Positions 27,056 to 39,048 of a stretch of 64,000 nt of DNA are shown here, in pieces (the stretch's first letter is position 1; the number at the start of each line of letters is the position of its first letter). Origin of the DNA: Odontocerum albicorne. Its lineage: Eukaryota; Arthropoda; Insecta; Trichoptera; Odontoceridae. A program made the position numbers and the translations under genes. The stretch spans positions 7,788,217-7,852,216 of the forward strand of contig OX463859.1 in assembly GCA_949825065.1 (NCBI GenBank), written 5' to 3'. The notes below the pieces were generated by a model. It was not told where the DNA came from. It was given only the letters and a program-made list of their open reading frames with translations, and did no database searches.

Positions 27056-27971
27056 GGCTTTTTTAAATAAATAAATTATAAGTTTATTGATAGCAATGTG
27101 GTATGTAAACATCAGTGACGTGGATAGATGCTGCAGAAGCATCACATCCCTTAATGGTGTTTGTTTGTTAGAAAATAAAAAAACAATATAATCAAAACAA
27201 TTACCACAAACCTATCCTTTCCCGATTCCCAAAAAGATCCAAAAATTTCCAATAAATATCTTAACAGTCAGAACTTATCCGATGAAGGAGTAAGGTGTCC
27301 TACCATCGGACCGAAACTCCGAACAAGCTATCCATCACTTGGAAAATGTTGTCATTTTTTATTTTATAAATAAGTCTTCACATAAGCGAGTTCAATGAAA
27401 GCCCGGTGTTTAGCCTTTATTTTAATATCATAACTTTTAAAAAGCACAGGAATTATCTGAATATCAACAATATCCCTCAACTCAAAAGTCCCGCTACATC
27501 ACTGGTAACAATACATCCTGTAATTACACTTATATGTTGTACATACAAACATACCATCACGCCATTTCCCTGTCAGGGTAGGCAGAGAATAGAGCCGCAG
27601 ACTTTCCTATTTCGACACACATCCAGATTCCTCCGTCGTCTCTACATCAGGGAGTATGGATATTATCCTTGACTTTATCCAAGTGTCTTCTCACATCATT
27701 AGAGAGTGGAAAATCTCTTCGATTGGGTGTCCACTTTTTGTTAGCTCAGGGGTAATTTAGTTAACCCATCCGTCCTGAAGAGTCTTGGTTTGTATATTCT
27801 GGATAATTATTTGAAACAACGCACCCATAGTTTGTTTTATCAACATATAAGTCGAAGTAACCTGCCTTTGGAAATACCCGTAGGTAGAGCCATCACACTT
27901 TTTAATTGTGTGTCTCCTCATATAGACATGTTTCATGTGTCACTCAGCTCGCTCAAGAAAAATATCTTAAA
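27056..27971. other. Intergenic, with reversed LINE tail
   Basis: At 27540-27690 the phrase catcacgccatttccctgtca and ggtaggcagagaatagagcc is the reversed 3' end of the LINE seen at 59490-59545. The rest is unrecognised. Confidence 0.45.
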
Positions 27972-28238
27972 TTTAGTGTAGTGCTTGAAATAATTTAATG
28001 TAGTGCTTGAAATAATTTAGTGTAGTGCTTGAAATAATTTAATGTAGTGCTTGAAATAATTTAATGTTGTGCTTGAAATAATTTAGTGTAGTGCTTGAAA
28101 TAATTTAATGTAGTGCTTGAAATAATTTAATGTAGTGCTTGAAATAATTTAGTGTAGTGCTTGAAATAATTTAGTGTAGTGCTTGAAATAATTTAGTGTA
28201 GTGCTTGAAATAATTTAGTGTAGTGCTTGAAATAATTT
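27972..28238. repeat. 22-bp satellite, 12 units in strict register
   Basis: The 10-mer gtgcttgaaa starts at 27981, 28003, 28025, 28047, 28069, 28091, 28113, 28135, 28157, 28179, 28201 and 28223, every 22 bp. Units differ mainly at one base (ttagtgta against ttaatgta; one ttaatgtt). The array abuts a LINE remnant. Confidence 0.95.
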
Positions 28239-28254
28239 TATTTTTGTGTATTAT

Positions 28255-28570
28255 CTGGGAAATGAGAACTCTGCGCGCTATTGCTGGGAAGACTTTGCTT
28301 GACCTTGTAAGGAACACCACAATCCGAGAGGTCTGTGAGGTCCAAGATGTGGTCAGATGGGGACAACAGCGTTGACGATACTGGTATCAACATGTACAGA
28401 GAATGAATTCCACAAGGATTCCATACATAGCTCTGCATGGGGTGCTGGATGGACGGCGTCCGCCAGGGAGACCCCCGAAACGATGGAGAGATAGCTGGAG
28501 CTCAGCATCACAGTACAATCCTGCAGTAACAGACTCTTAAGAGTCTACAGAAAGTTTAAGAAGAAGAAGT
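28255..28570 (+). pseudogene. LINE ORF2 C-terminal remnant
   Basis: The plus frame reads MRTLRAIAGKTLLDLVRNTT, EVCEVQDVVRWGQQR, a stop, RYWYQHVQRM and then DGRRPPGRPPKRWRDSW. These motifs define the tail of endonuclease/reverse transcriptase LINE proteins. One in-frame stop is visible. It ends at an aagaagaagaag run. Confidence 0.75.
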
Positions 28571-28845
28571 ATTATCTAACATGCTACATTTTGTCATAAT
28601 GTTTTAGTGTAACACATACATTTTTACAATTGTTTTTATCAAGTAAGTCTTAAAATGTTAAATTGTTTTATAAATGTTTTTTTTTGTACTTGTTATGTTT
28701 AGTTCTTGTATGAATTAGGAAAACCTGTAATGTGCAAAGCACCCGAAAGAATAAATTAATAAATGGAGTTTAAATGGAAAATCCTATGTGTTGTTAAAAG
28801 GGAAAAAATACATTTGAGATAAATAAACTATCCAAAGGTCTGAGC

Positions 28846-29634
28846 TCATTTCATATCATTGTTACAATCGAGATACATCTCCGCCAATATTACACACCGT
28901 GAGAAGTTCTGCATGGTGAGCATATTTTGGGTAGTCGCTCTTTGTTCTGTACCATAGATATCTGAGGATTTTTTTTGTATTTGTTCTATATTGTTTTTAT
29001 ATTTGAGCTGATGAGGAGCCCAAACCGTAGATGCATATTCTAATTTGGTTCTAATTAGATAATTATATAAGTTTCGGAGGATATCGGTGCTGTTAAATTC
29101 TCTTGGTATTCTCATTATAAAACCGAGTAGTTTGTAACAGTATGATATCAAACGTGAGACATGGTTAACGAACGTGAGTCCAACATCGAAGGTTACGCCC
29201 AAATCCTTGAACTCAGAAACTCTGTTTAGTGCCACTCCCTGTATAGTATACTGATGGTGGATTGGTGAAAACGATCAACTATAAGATACACAGACACATT
29301 TATTAATGTTGAACAGAAGATGATTTTGCTCACTCCAGGAGACTAAGTAGTCTAGGTCCTGTTGTAACTGTGCACAGTCGTGAGGTGAATTGATCTTTTT
29401 GAAAATTTTCAAGTCATCAGCGAACAATAAACATGTCGAGTGACTTATGGAATTTTGAATGTCGTCTATTAATATGAGGAATAGTAGGGGACCTAAATTG
29501 TATCCTTGTGGTATACCAGATCTTGCGATAAATTCCACAGAAGACTTGTTACGGATTGTTACGTATTGAGATCTTTCTTTTAGGTATGATGCAAATAATC
29601 CAATTAGATTATCGCTGAAGCCAAGTTTGTGCAT
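28846..29634 (-). pseudogene. Jockey-like LINE reverse transcriptase, 5'-truncated
   Basis: The minus frame from 29634 reads HKLGFSDNLIGLFASYLKER, then ARSGIPQGYNLGPLLFLILI (the RT PQG motif) and CLLFADDLKIF (the catalytic FADD). A single TGA (about 29275) follows, then the same frame continues through FKDLGVTFD, TKLEYASTVWAPHQ and on to 28846. The frame holds the RT fingers, palm and thumb. The endonuclease domain and 5' part are missing beyond about 29660. The interior is otherwise intact. Confidence 0.85.
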
Positions 29635-29689
29635 TTTCTTGAGGTCGAGCCTGGCCGCATGGATGCCAGATGTTTTTCAGCCCTCACTC

Positions 29690-30984
29690 CTATACACGAA
29701 AATAATATTTGAGACAAAGTAATAAAAATTGAAACAAAAGATGGATCTTAAAGTAAATAAAATTAGGATGGGAATTTTATGAAGATTAAGGGAGAGGAAT
29801 ATTTTGAGATAAATAATGCTTCTTTAGTTTCTTCTTGAATATCTATAATGATAAAGCATATCAGATTGAGTAAAGAAAATTGATCCAAAATCTAGCTGAG
29901 TGAACCACAAAAGATGATGTGTGATGGTTGATACACAAAGAATTCTGCCGTCACCAAATCTGAGGAATAGTCCATGCTCAGAATGAAATTTTTTTACACA
30001 GATACTGAAGACAGCTTACTTCAACACTCCAAAGATAGTTGACACAATGTGAAATGTCTTCCTCACAATTTCATAACTTCAAAATGAGATATAAAATTGG
30101 TGTCATTGACACTGCATGAAATGTCATTGGAAAGTGCATATATCATATGTCAGATATTTGCCACAGTTATCTAACTTCAAACATTAATTAAAAATATCAG
30201 TCTATTTCAAATGAATTGTAAATGATTCAATTAACTACAAGAAATATTTTCAACATTGATTCATATAGTTTATCACATTAGACTGTTATTATCTAAAAAC
30301 ATTGCAATCTATGCATTTGTGTGGTAAGGTTATCAAACACATAACATTAAATTTAATGCAAATAATGCTTGTTATAAATGAATTGTCAAGATGCAAAACC
30401 CACTCTGGAAGATGACAAGTGTCAAAATCCGCTCTGCACATAATTTAATAACATACTAACAGCCTCCCAGTGAAATTTGACAACCTTTTTGTTTATAAAA
30501 TTGCATTTTAAACAGTTTTTCAGTTGAGAATGTCTTCCAAAGGGTCTCCTCATCCGGTCGCGACACACCTGAGTGTTAAAAAAATAATAGCTATGACGAA
30601 CTTACGGTCTGATGTCACGGGTAAAGGAAAATGACTCGCAATGAAGTAAATATACTCGTACTTATAAAGTGGCTTAAGGCGTGAAGTTCAAACTCTCAGC
30701 AATTTGTGAAAACTTTCACAGAAAACTTTAAATGCAGTAAAAATTTTCTTTAACCTTTCCTTCCCTGTGTTGGGTATCTTCTACACGTTTCTTCTAATAA
30801 CCATCAATATCTCTATAAATATAATAAATACAAGGTTAAGATTTTAGGTATTCCTCCATAATATATTTACGCATTGATTTAAAAAATAATATTAATAATA
30901 ATCAGAATTTATCGACTACATCGAGGTGTTTTGTAAAGATCGAAAACAAATTTGCATTTAAACACGGCGAGTGCCTCGTCTTGA
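29690..30984. other. Intergenic, no feature recognised
   Basis: AT-rich sequence without terminal repeats, tandem repeats or frames with known motifs. A GC-richer phrase near 30540 (tcatccggtcgcgacacacc) is unassigned. Confidence 0.4.
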
Positions 30985-31300
30985 CGATAGGTGAATAGTA
31001 TGCGGGAAGCGCGACACTATATTCGCATCTCACTCTTGCATACTAGACTGAATTGCGAGGAGCTGAATTTTCTCAACGTCGCAAGCAAAGGCGTATGCGC
31101 CGGGGTATGCAACTGACGTTCCGCGCCACTAGGACCCTCTAGGCTTGCAAATAGGTTAGACGTACGCCCGTTCCGTGAGCGTTTTTTAATGTTTTCAGAT
31201 GGTTTTTTAATGTTTTCAGCAAATAAATCTCAATTATTATAATTTTTAACTTCAATTATAATTAATTAAGGGGATTATCTATGAATGTTCTTATTTTTCC
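30985..31300. repeat. Dispersed repeat of unknown class
   Basis: The phrases gaagcgcgacactatattcg, catctcactcttgcatacta and gttccgtgagcgttttttaa resemble 58960-59170 in order and spacing, though diverged. Class unknown. Confidence 0.4.
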
Positions 31301-31385
31301 GATTTAAAATCGCTAATTTTTGATTGCGTACTCACTACCCACCGTAACACGCGTATTATTTTTATCACCGTAAGGGAAGGGTTAA

Positions 31386-31626
31386 CCACTTGACAGTTTT
31401 ACCCGAGCGGGACTCAGGCATGAAGTTTCTTTTTATACCGGCGAGGCCAAGCCTCGTTCGGGCAAATCTTGTTTCGACTTGTTGGGAATGTTTCTCCTGA
31501 GCGTCATTTGGGTAGATCTTGTTTCAACTTGTTTTCTCCGAACGGAATATATTTTCGTATAGAATTTATTCGTTCACAGTTCGTCATTGTGTTACGTCGC
31601 GTGTTAAAAATCCGACTGTTAAGTGG
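31386..31626. mobile_element. piggyBac-type MITE, 241 bp
   Basis: TTAA lies at 31382-31385 and 31627-31630, directly outside inverted ends: ccacttgacagt at the left and ccacttaacagt read from the right. It has no ORF. The interior repeats atcttgtttcgacttgtt and atcttgtttcaacttgtt. Confidence 0.75.
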
Positions 31627-31630
31627 TTAA

Positions 31631-32141
31631 CACCACTTAATCGTAGTAATAAATTAGTCTGAAGAGATATGGCAACATTTTTTTTGGGATTTTATTAACT
31701 GACTTCAAAATTAATTAGAACAACGATAATTTACAATTCATATATTTTACCATTTTCTAGGTTCCAAAATTGACTTTTTGTAATAATTTCCACTTTAATT
31801 ATAAAAACTACGTATTTCATAATGTGTTTCGTACAAAAAGTATTTATAAGTTCTAATAATTCCAAATATTCTATGGAAATAATGCATCAACGTAGTTTCT
31901 TGCCCTAGTGGTGTGACAACAGGTATATTATTATATGCCAGCAAGTGGTTGAATTCCCAGGACTTCCCCTACATCCAAAGACTCAATATCAAATTATCTC
32001 AAAATTATTATCGTACACTTATGGGGTTTTGAATGTTCTTTTCATATCAATTATTACATGTTTTTGTTTTTATTTTACCTTTAATTATTTAGTAACTGTG
32101 AACATTAATTTGTCAAAAACTTTGAAAGTCAGATTATAATA
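31631..32141. other. Intergenic AT-rich sequence
   Basis: The open plus frame 31945-32139 has no recognisable motif, and nothing else is supported. Confidence 0.4.
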
Positions 32142-32500
32142 CGTGGGTCGTCCAGAAAGTAAAGATTGTTTTGGTATAAATAAATAAAAACGAAAGATAT
32201 CAACACAAAACTTTATTTACAAAGTCAGAGTACCTTACTCTATTTTTCCACGTAGTCGCCATAGCTGTCAAGGCACTTATTGTAACGTGGAACCAATTTT
32301 TCAATTCCGATGTTATACTCTTCTACCGCCAAAGATTTGAGCCAGGATGTCACTTCTTGTTTGAGGTCTTCATTGTTTGCGAACTGTTTTCCACCCAAAA
32401 ATTCCTTTAGTTTCAGGAATAAGTGAAAATCTCTTGGTGCTAAGTCAGGGCTGTAAGGACGATGTCCAAAAATTTCCCGCTTACATTTGCGTTGACTGTC
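32142..32500 (-). pseudogene. Mariner 3' end with transposase C-terminus
   Basis: The left edge (after TA at 32140-32141) reads cgtgggtcgtccagaaagtaa, a mariner terminus. On the minus strand the coding part reads YSPDLAPRDFHLFLKLKEFL (third catalytic Asp kept), then NNEDLKQEVTSWLKSLA and GDYVEK before the stop. The rest of the element and its other end are missing. The lineage differs from copies A-D. Confidence 0.8.
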
Positions 32501-32659
32501 TATGAAAAAAAGTTCTTATTTCTTTATTAATTTTTCCATTAAATATGTTATTATGTCTCAATATTGTGGAAATTGATAATTTAAACTTCAAACTTCGACA
32601 ACGGTTAGTCAAATGCTACGTTTGGTCAGTGTTATTGCATGGAGATAATCATAGACCCT

Positions 32660-33050
32660 CAAAGTTAGTAGTATGAACCGACTGGAAGCATTCGAAATGT
32701 GGATGCACCGGGGAATGCTACGGATACCCTGGACGGATATGGTCAGCAACACAAGGGTTCTTCAAAGAGCCAAAGTTGATAGAGAGTTGCTGACTATTAT
32801 TAAAATCTGAAAGGTGTCCTACTTGGGTCATGTACTTAGAGGAGAAAAGTACAAATTACTGCACCTGATCATCCAAGGCAAAATAGAAGGCCGAATAGGT
32901 GTTGGCAGGAGGCCAATCTCCTGGCTCCGCAATATACGTGATTGGACTGGCATAAGATCTTTTTGGAGCGCCGGGGACAAAGATGTCTACTCTCAAGTGA
33001 TATTCAACGTTGGGGGGACCTGACATGACACTGGGAAGAAGAAGATTGTG
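32660..33050 (+). pseudogene. LINE ORF2 C-terminus (RTE-like)
   Basis: The plus frame reads LEAFEMWMHRGMLRIPWTDM, then VLQRAKVDRELLTI, a stop, YLGHVLRGEKYKLLHLIIQG and RISVGRRPISWLRN-like residues followed by DWTGI. This is the tail of endonuclease-RT LINEs. It ends with gaagaagaag. Confidence 0.75.
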
Positions 33051-33831
33051 GAAATATGTGGAAAAAACTTTACTTAACTTACAGTATTTTTACAGTAAGA
33101 AATGGCTGCAATATTCCCAGCCATTGGAAACTGCCGCACAAATACAATTTTTTTTTTAAAATGGGTCTCTGAATTTTTAATTAACAAGATTTTTACTGTA
33201 TATGCATTTTGTACTATCTGCAAGTTCAGACATTCACCCTGGGTATACGTATCCCCTGTGGATAAAGGAAGACTACTGTAATATGGAATTCAACCAATTA
33301 TGATCACGAATAATCGGATGAATATTTCACTTCAGTATCTCCACAAACTTTTTTCAATGCAATCTTTAAAAATAGCTTAATAAAAATTAATTTTGCTTAA
33401 TCAAATCAATGAAATTATATTTGATATGAAGAATAAATTATTTTTAGGTCCGTTATTCCGTTCCAATGACCTGATAACTACTTGGTCATATGGAAATATA
33501 TTTGAATATTTTATAGATTTTTTATAAAATATTTTTTTATGAGTATTTTTTGTTAAACAGGTTTTTCTTCTTCTTTGAGTTAAGAATTTTGTAAAAAAGT
33601 ATTTTGTTTGTAGTTTTTCCAGTGTCATTGACTGTTGGAATGAAGGTTTATTTACAAATTTTGATATTTTTTGTTAAATAGATTTAAAATTCAGTTAACG
33701 GTTAATAATAATAATTTATTTCAGCAAATAAGCAAGAGTGTGCAATGCTACTCGAGTCATATAAAAAATACAAAAGTCAAGTTCATATACGAGTATATAA
33801 AATAATAATAAAATATACATACAGTACCCGG
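33051..33831. other. Intergenic, no feature recognised
   Basis: AT-rich sequence with an uninformative minus frame (33401-33628). Confidence 0.4.
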
Positions 33832-33988
33832 CGGTAAGTAATACACATCATTTGTAGAGTGTCGTCTCTCTCATTCATACATGTGTTCCGTCGCGATTTG
33901 TCGGTCGTTACCGGACCGGACTGTTAGCGCATCGTGCGACAGAGACGACACTCTACAAACTATGTGTATTACTTACCACCGGGTACTG
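33832..33988. mobile_element. Palindromic MITE family P, copy 1
   Basis: TA lies at 33830-33831 and 33989-33990. The ends are cagtacccggcggtaagtaa and its near-complement, with complementarity reaching well into the element (tttgtagagtgtcgtctct). Length 157 bp. TA targets suggest mobilisation by a Tc1/mariner-type enzyme. Confidence 0.85.
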
Positions 33989-33990
33989 TA

Positions 33991-34140
33991 CATACACACC
34001 ATTTCTCTGTTGGTGTGGGCAGAGAGGACAGAGCACCAGGCTTTACCATACACCTTCTCATACAATACTTAAGATTTCTCAGACTTTCTACGTTTCCTTC
34101 TTTCAAAATATAATTCATTTGATCTAACCATACTTTCCTT
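33991..34140 (-). mobile_element. Reversed LINE 3' tail
   Basis: The phrase accatttctctgttggtgtg and ggcagagaggacagagcacc is the reversed 3' end of the LINE at 59490-59545. It starts next to MITE copy 1. Confidence 0.5.
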
Positions 34141-34170
34141 AGTAGTCCTTACACAAGTATACGCAGGGTG

Positions 34171-34275
34171 AAAATCTGATCTACGTATCGTTTTTCACTT
34201 AAAAAGGCACCCAGAGCATCCCAAAATCTGATCTACGTATCCTTTTTCACTTAAAAAGGCATCCAGAGCATCCCA
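34171..34275. repeat. 52-bp tandem duplication
   Basis: Two head-to-tail copies begin aaaatctgatctacgtatc at 34171 and 34223 and differ at only two or three bases. Confidence 0.9.
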
Positions 34276-34446
34276 AAATTTCTTTTCAGTCTTTTTTCTC
34301 ACTCTTTCTATAAGAATTTTCCATGAATGAGGTGCGTCTTATGGTCGGAAGTTAGGTGATACGTGGTTAATAAGTCCCTGCAGAAAATAGTTTAAATTAC
34401 CAAAAGAAATATTATACATGAATTTATTTTTATACCCATGCATGTA

Positions 34447-34920
34447 TTGGTGTTAACATAAGTTGTGTCCGTTTTTTTCCAATTTAAAATTGAGCACCAA
34501 AAGTAAAACAAAATGGTAAATGCTATACGTCATTGGAAAGAAAATTTTCTGCTCTACAAGTTATTGTGTTTGCTTTTATGTTACATATATTATTTTATTT
34601 GATTACAAGCCTTCAAAATGGAATGTCTAAGTAGACGAAAGTGAGCATTTTCGACACCTCCTTCTGTTGGCGTTCAATCGAAGGAATAAAGCTGCCAAAG
34701 CTACTCGTGATATTTGCGAAGTGTACGGTGAAGATGCATGAAAGAACAGCTCGTCGATAGTTTTTGCGTTTCAAAGACGGTAATTTTGACCTGAAAAACA
34801 TGGATCGTTCCGGACGATCAGTGGACTTCAATGAAGACCGCTTAAACCATATTATTCATGAAGATCCCCATCTCTTTTTTAAATTGGAAAAAAACGGACA
34901 CAACTTATGTTAACACCTAA
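34447..34920. mobile_element. Palindromic mariner derivative, copy C (474 bp)
   Basis: TA lies at 34445-34446 and 34921-34922. The left part is the 5' end and transposase N-terminus forward to HEDP (about 34868). The right 50 bp are the 5' end again, inverted (aaattggaaaaaaacggaca), rather than the native 3' end of copy B. This is consistent with a deletion product of the copy A/D structure. Confidence 0.75.
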
Positions 34921-34922
34921 TA

Positions 34923-35454
34923 TTTAATATTAATATGTACCAACGTATAATATTTTTAAAACACTCCATTTAATTATTTATTACTATATTTCATATTTTT
35001 TCTAAACCTATTGTAACTCTATATATTAATTTAACAGATTATTTAGCATGCAAAACAAATACAGACATCCGGCACCACCGATAACTGGTGCTTGGTGGCT
35101 CGTGAATGAGGTGTATATTTTATCCCATGTCCGAGAATAGTACGAAAAATGACAGTAACAAGACGAGTGACAGCGCCGAGACAAGTAAAGATGAACAATT
35201 GCTGCTGGTTCACGTCATGGTAAAAGAAATTAAAAATTAAGAGTTTATAAATATTTTTATATAATAAAATATTCTTATCTAAAAATTGTTTCATAAATTT
35301 GGATTGCATCTCAACATCTGAAAAACATGGTAATTATAGGTAAGATATGAACACTGTGGAGGCTTTAAGATATTTTGATACTTATAAACATACCATTTAT
35401 ATGGAAAAAAAAATTATTTTGAAAAAAATATAACAAACGAACTGCCAAAATCTT
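34923..35454. other. Intergenic AT-rich sequence
   Basis: Around 35345-35385 the words gaacactgtggaggctttaa recall the Penelope-like 3' region. Nothing else is recognised. Confidence 0.35.
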
Positions 35455-35960
35455 TCCCATGTTACGTTAAGCCAACTTTTTACACTTACTTCAATTTTCG
35501 GAAGCTTTTATTTAATGAAAAAGACAGAAATGGACTTAAGTATGAGTGGTGTATATAAACTTCCATGTGTTGACTGGGATAATTTGTTTATAGGAAAGAC
35601 AAGAAGGTCCAATAAAAAAAGACTTTGTGAACACAAATTCGCTTTAACGAACCCTCTAGTTTATTATGAAATAATTAATTATTATCACTGAGAAAATCAC
35701 ATATTTTATATCGAAGATACAAAATTCTTGCATATCAATAATTATGGAAATAAATTGAACAGATAGAGGCTATGGAAATATTAAGTCTGTGTATTGGGAT
35801 AAATACCTGGTCAATACATATGTTCCCAAGGTCTCACCGCTGCTTGCTGAAGTCATCTCCTATCTCCTATTAGTGCCAGCACAGGCATAATTCAGTCTTG
35901 TTTGAGCTCCTCTGATGATGAAGTGAAAACCTTGAAATCAGTGGGATCATACCTTTAACT
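35455..35960 (+). pseudogene. Penelope-like element, GIY-YIG endonuclease remnant
   Basis: The frame at about 35542 reads MSGVYKLPCVDWDNLFIGKT, then RRSNKKRLCEHKFALTNP. This matches the GIY-YIG domain of Penelope-like RTs (GIYKI-C ... FYIGQT-R ... R--EH), with the second motif tyrosine replaced by Phe (LFIG). The 3' part near 35905-35945 has the family phrase tgatgatgaagtgaaaacct. The reverse transcriptase portion is gone. Confidence 0.7.
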
Positions 35961-36098
35961 TAAGTAAAAAAACAATGTTTTGTTAAATGATTAATATAAA
36001 AAATAAACTAACAAAAATAAGAGATACATACCACCATGTTGTTTCTCTATCGTGGTAGGTAAAGAGGACAAGATGCGAAATTTTGATATCATGACATA

Positions 36099-36268
36099 CA
36101 GTACCCGGCGGTAAGTAATACACATCAGGCTTAAGAAAGAGACTGTCGCTTTGTAGAGTGTCGTCTCTGTCGCACTCACTGTTAGCACATCGTGCGACAA
36201 AGATAACGCTCTACAAAGCGACAGTCTCTTTCTTAAGCCCGATGTGTATTATTTACCACTGGGTACTA
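36099..36268. mobile_element. Palindromic MITE family P, copy 2
   Basis: TA lies at 36097-36098 and 36269-36270. The ends are cagtacccggcggtaagtaa and tagtacccagtggtaaataa read from the right. The arms (ttaagaaagagactgtcgct) pair over almost the whole 170 bp. Confidence 0.85.
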
Positions 36269-36270
36269 TA

Positions 36271-38502
36271 CTTCCTTTGCCTTCTTCACATCTTTAAATT
36301 TCGCATAGTTTGTTCTGTCTCTCTTACTCCTTATTGCTGAATTTATGTCCCACATTATCAAATCTAACAATGAATTTTAAACGCAGAAAAAAATGGTCAC
36401 TCTCTCCCTCTTGAATAATGGCCGTAAACTCATATATATGAAGGAGTAGTCACTCTCTCTCTCTTAAAAAATACTTGTTACCTACTTTGAAGAAGTATAT
36501 ACAAGCGTCAAATGATATCCCCTACATAGCACCCTGTTAGTGCAGGTTCACAAAGACTATGTATCAGGCCACCTTAGTTGATATTTGGAGAGGATTGCAA
36601 ACACAACTTGGTCTGAAGGTTATTGCTAGCAAGTGAAGTTTTACAGAGTCAAACTATTTTACAATTGAAATAACAGACTGAATAATAATTTATGAATAAT
36701 TACTGACTACTTGAGATAATGTAGAATGGTTTTGTACTGGTGCCGTACAGTTTTCATTCCCTTTTGACAACTGTTTGACATTTATGTGAAAATGCATAAT
36801 ATTTAGCTTCGTTCTGTGGTTAAATATTGTTTTATCAAAGGTTTTTCACTGCAACAAACCTTGAAGAGTTACCGGAAACATTGTCTAAGTCTGTTCTAAC
36901 ATAGAAATGGTAAAAAAGTGGGTAGTCAAGTTAGGACATAAATGTTGAAGACAACCTCACAGTAGAAGGCAGTCACCCCCAGTAATTCCATAAAAAATAT
37001 CAACCAAGTCATATGACTTGGTTGGAGTTTTTTTTTTTTCATCGGAATTTTTCAGCCTATCCTCATATTACATTCAATGAACATTAAAAATAAAAAAAAA
37101 ACAGAATTTCAAAATGTTTTTTATTAACATATTTATATTTCAAACACAATCATAGGTATAAATTAACATTTTTTTAACAAATTATGGTTTGTGGGAAGAA
37201 ATTACTAAAAAAACAAAGGAAAAGAAAATGTAAATCAAAGTGATAAATAAACAAGCACTTTACAGCGATATGTACAATTCATAACTATTATTCCCAAAAT
37301 ACAATTTTAACAAACAAGATTTCATTAAATTAAAATTAAGTACTTAATTACAGGTAAATTATGAAAGATTTTGTGTACTAATACTTCTACGATAAAAATA
37401 TTTAATTTGAAAATTAGATTGTGGTTATTTTTGACTTATTAAGACTAAAACTATGTAAATCAAATGACATAAATCTCTAGAAATTCATATCACAGATATT
37501 TAATAGTGTGATTTTTAATCTAATGGCAATGGTTTGATTTGTAATTTTCTGTTATAAGACACTCATCATTAATTTTTCAAATTTATCTATTGCTATTGCA
37601 AACCATAGAAACACTTTCTTCTTCTTAAATAATGGCCGTGAACATAATAAAATATATGAAGGAGTATACGCCAGTGTCAAGTGATAGAGAACCCCTTGCT
37701 TTGAAAAGTTTAGGCCAGAGATTTTCGGGTGTGTTTTAAACAAATAATATTTTATTAAAATGAATCTTGTCTATGCCCCTTTCAATTTTTTTTATGGTAA
37801 TAATGTCAAATAGGATGTATAGATGCAAAAAGGACCAAACTCACAAAACATGTTTTTTGGTTTTATTTAAAATATCTAATAAGGATACCTCAATCTCATA
37901 TGAAAATATAAAGTTAGTAAAATGTCATCTCATATAGAGCAATCTCATGTTTTCTCAAAACAGGTGCAGTATGCCACAGAAATACCTCCCAGATTTGCCA
38001 CCACCTCTGTTCAGGCGCTAGTATGGTATGGGGTGGATCGGAATTGTATCCTTGAGTGCCAAATGCCTTATTTTAGTAGTCTTCATGGCATGGCAATTAA
38101 AACTAATTTAAAAAATGTTGATTCTGTCATCACAACTTAAATTATTTCGTATGCACTTCAAGCTAGGTCGGAGCGTTACATTTTTTAACACGATAGCCAT
38201 ATTGTTACGGGTTGCAAATTTCACAGCGACAAGTTCAGAATTTAAAAATTAACCGTCTAGTAAATTTTGTAACATTTGAACACCACAAATCATCCAAGCA
38301 TTGAGACATGATGCTACCCAAACTCCATGAAGTTCAGCCAGTAAGTATGCTGCCTCTATAGGAATATGTGATTGGAGTTTGAATAGAATTTTCCAGCAAA
38401 CGTTCAGTTCCGTCCATATAAAATTTTGGTTGTAAAGAAACTAAACGAATGCCACTGCAGTGCATCTTGTCACGCTAAAAGCTGCTATTTTATTTTTTAT
38501 TT
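36271..38502. other. Intergenic, AT-rich; one short palindrome
   Basis: At about 37004-37027 the phrase aaccaagtcatatgacttgg forms a perfect 22-bp palindrome. Otherwise this 2.2-kb stretch holds no frame or repeat that I recognise. The open plus frame 37922-38140 has no known motif. Confidence 0.45.
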
Positions 38503-38640
38503 ATTTTTTACACATGACAAGAAATATACATAATTTGCGAAAAAACTACAGGTAATTTAATTTGGACACACAATTTTAATGGATCTGGGTGTTTTGCCTT
38601 TCATTTGTCGTGTCCCCAAAATGTAACACAAAATATGGGC
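38503..38640 (-). mobile_element. 3' end of the 53-kb LINE family
   Basis: The stretch is the reverse complement of 54500-54630 at high similarity (acacatgacaagaaatatac; caattttaatggatctgggt). It is 5'-truncated to about 130 bp. Confidence 0.8.
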
Positions 38641-38881
38641 AATACCACCAGAAATGACCAGAAGAGTAATCAAGTATCTCAGGTTGAGGATTCGGGTGAT
38701 AGAAAACTAAGTATTTGAATGATCAATTTATAAAAGAAGATAAAAAAATTATAAATGTTTTCATTTCAGATTGTAAAATAAAATTTTGCAAAACATCCAT
38801 ATCTTTTTGATAAAAATTTTCAAAACAGGGAGTTATTTATGTCACACCTGTACAATGTGGGTTTGGTTCTTTTTGCATATA

Positions 38882-39046
38882 TAGTACCCGGCGGTAAGTA
38901 ATACACATCGGGCTTAAGAAAGAGACTGTCGCTTTGTAGAGCGTCGTCTCTGTCGCACGATGCGCGAACTGTCCGTGTGACCGAGACTCTACAAAGCGAC
39001 AGTCTCTTTTTTAAGTCCGATGTGTATTACTTACTGCCGGGTACTG
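38882..39046. mobile_element. Palindromic MITE family P, copy 3
   Basis: TA lies at 38880-38881 and 39047-39048. The ends are tagtacccggcggtaagtaa and cagtacccggcagtaagtaa read from the right. The arms contain tcgggcttaagaaagagact and its complement. Length 165 bp. Nearly the whole element folds back. Confidence 0.88.
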
Positions 39047-39048
39047 TA

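Noticed and set aside
27972..28238. CRISPR-like array
   Set aside because: 22-bp units with no unique spacers in a eukaryotic genome; it is a satellite.
32814..33023. Host gene coding YLGHVLRGEKYKLL
   Set aside because: This is the tail of a LINE protein, broken upstream by a stop.
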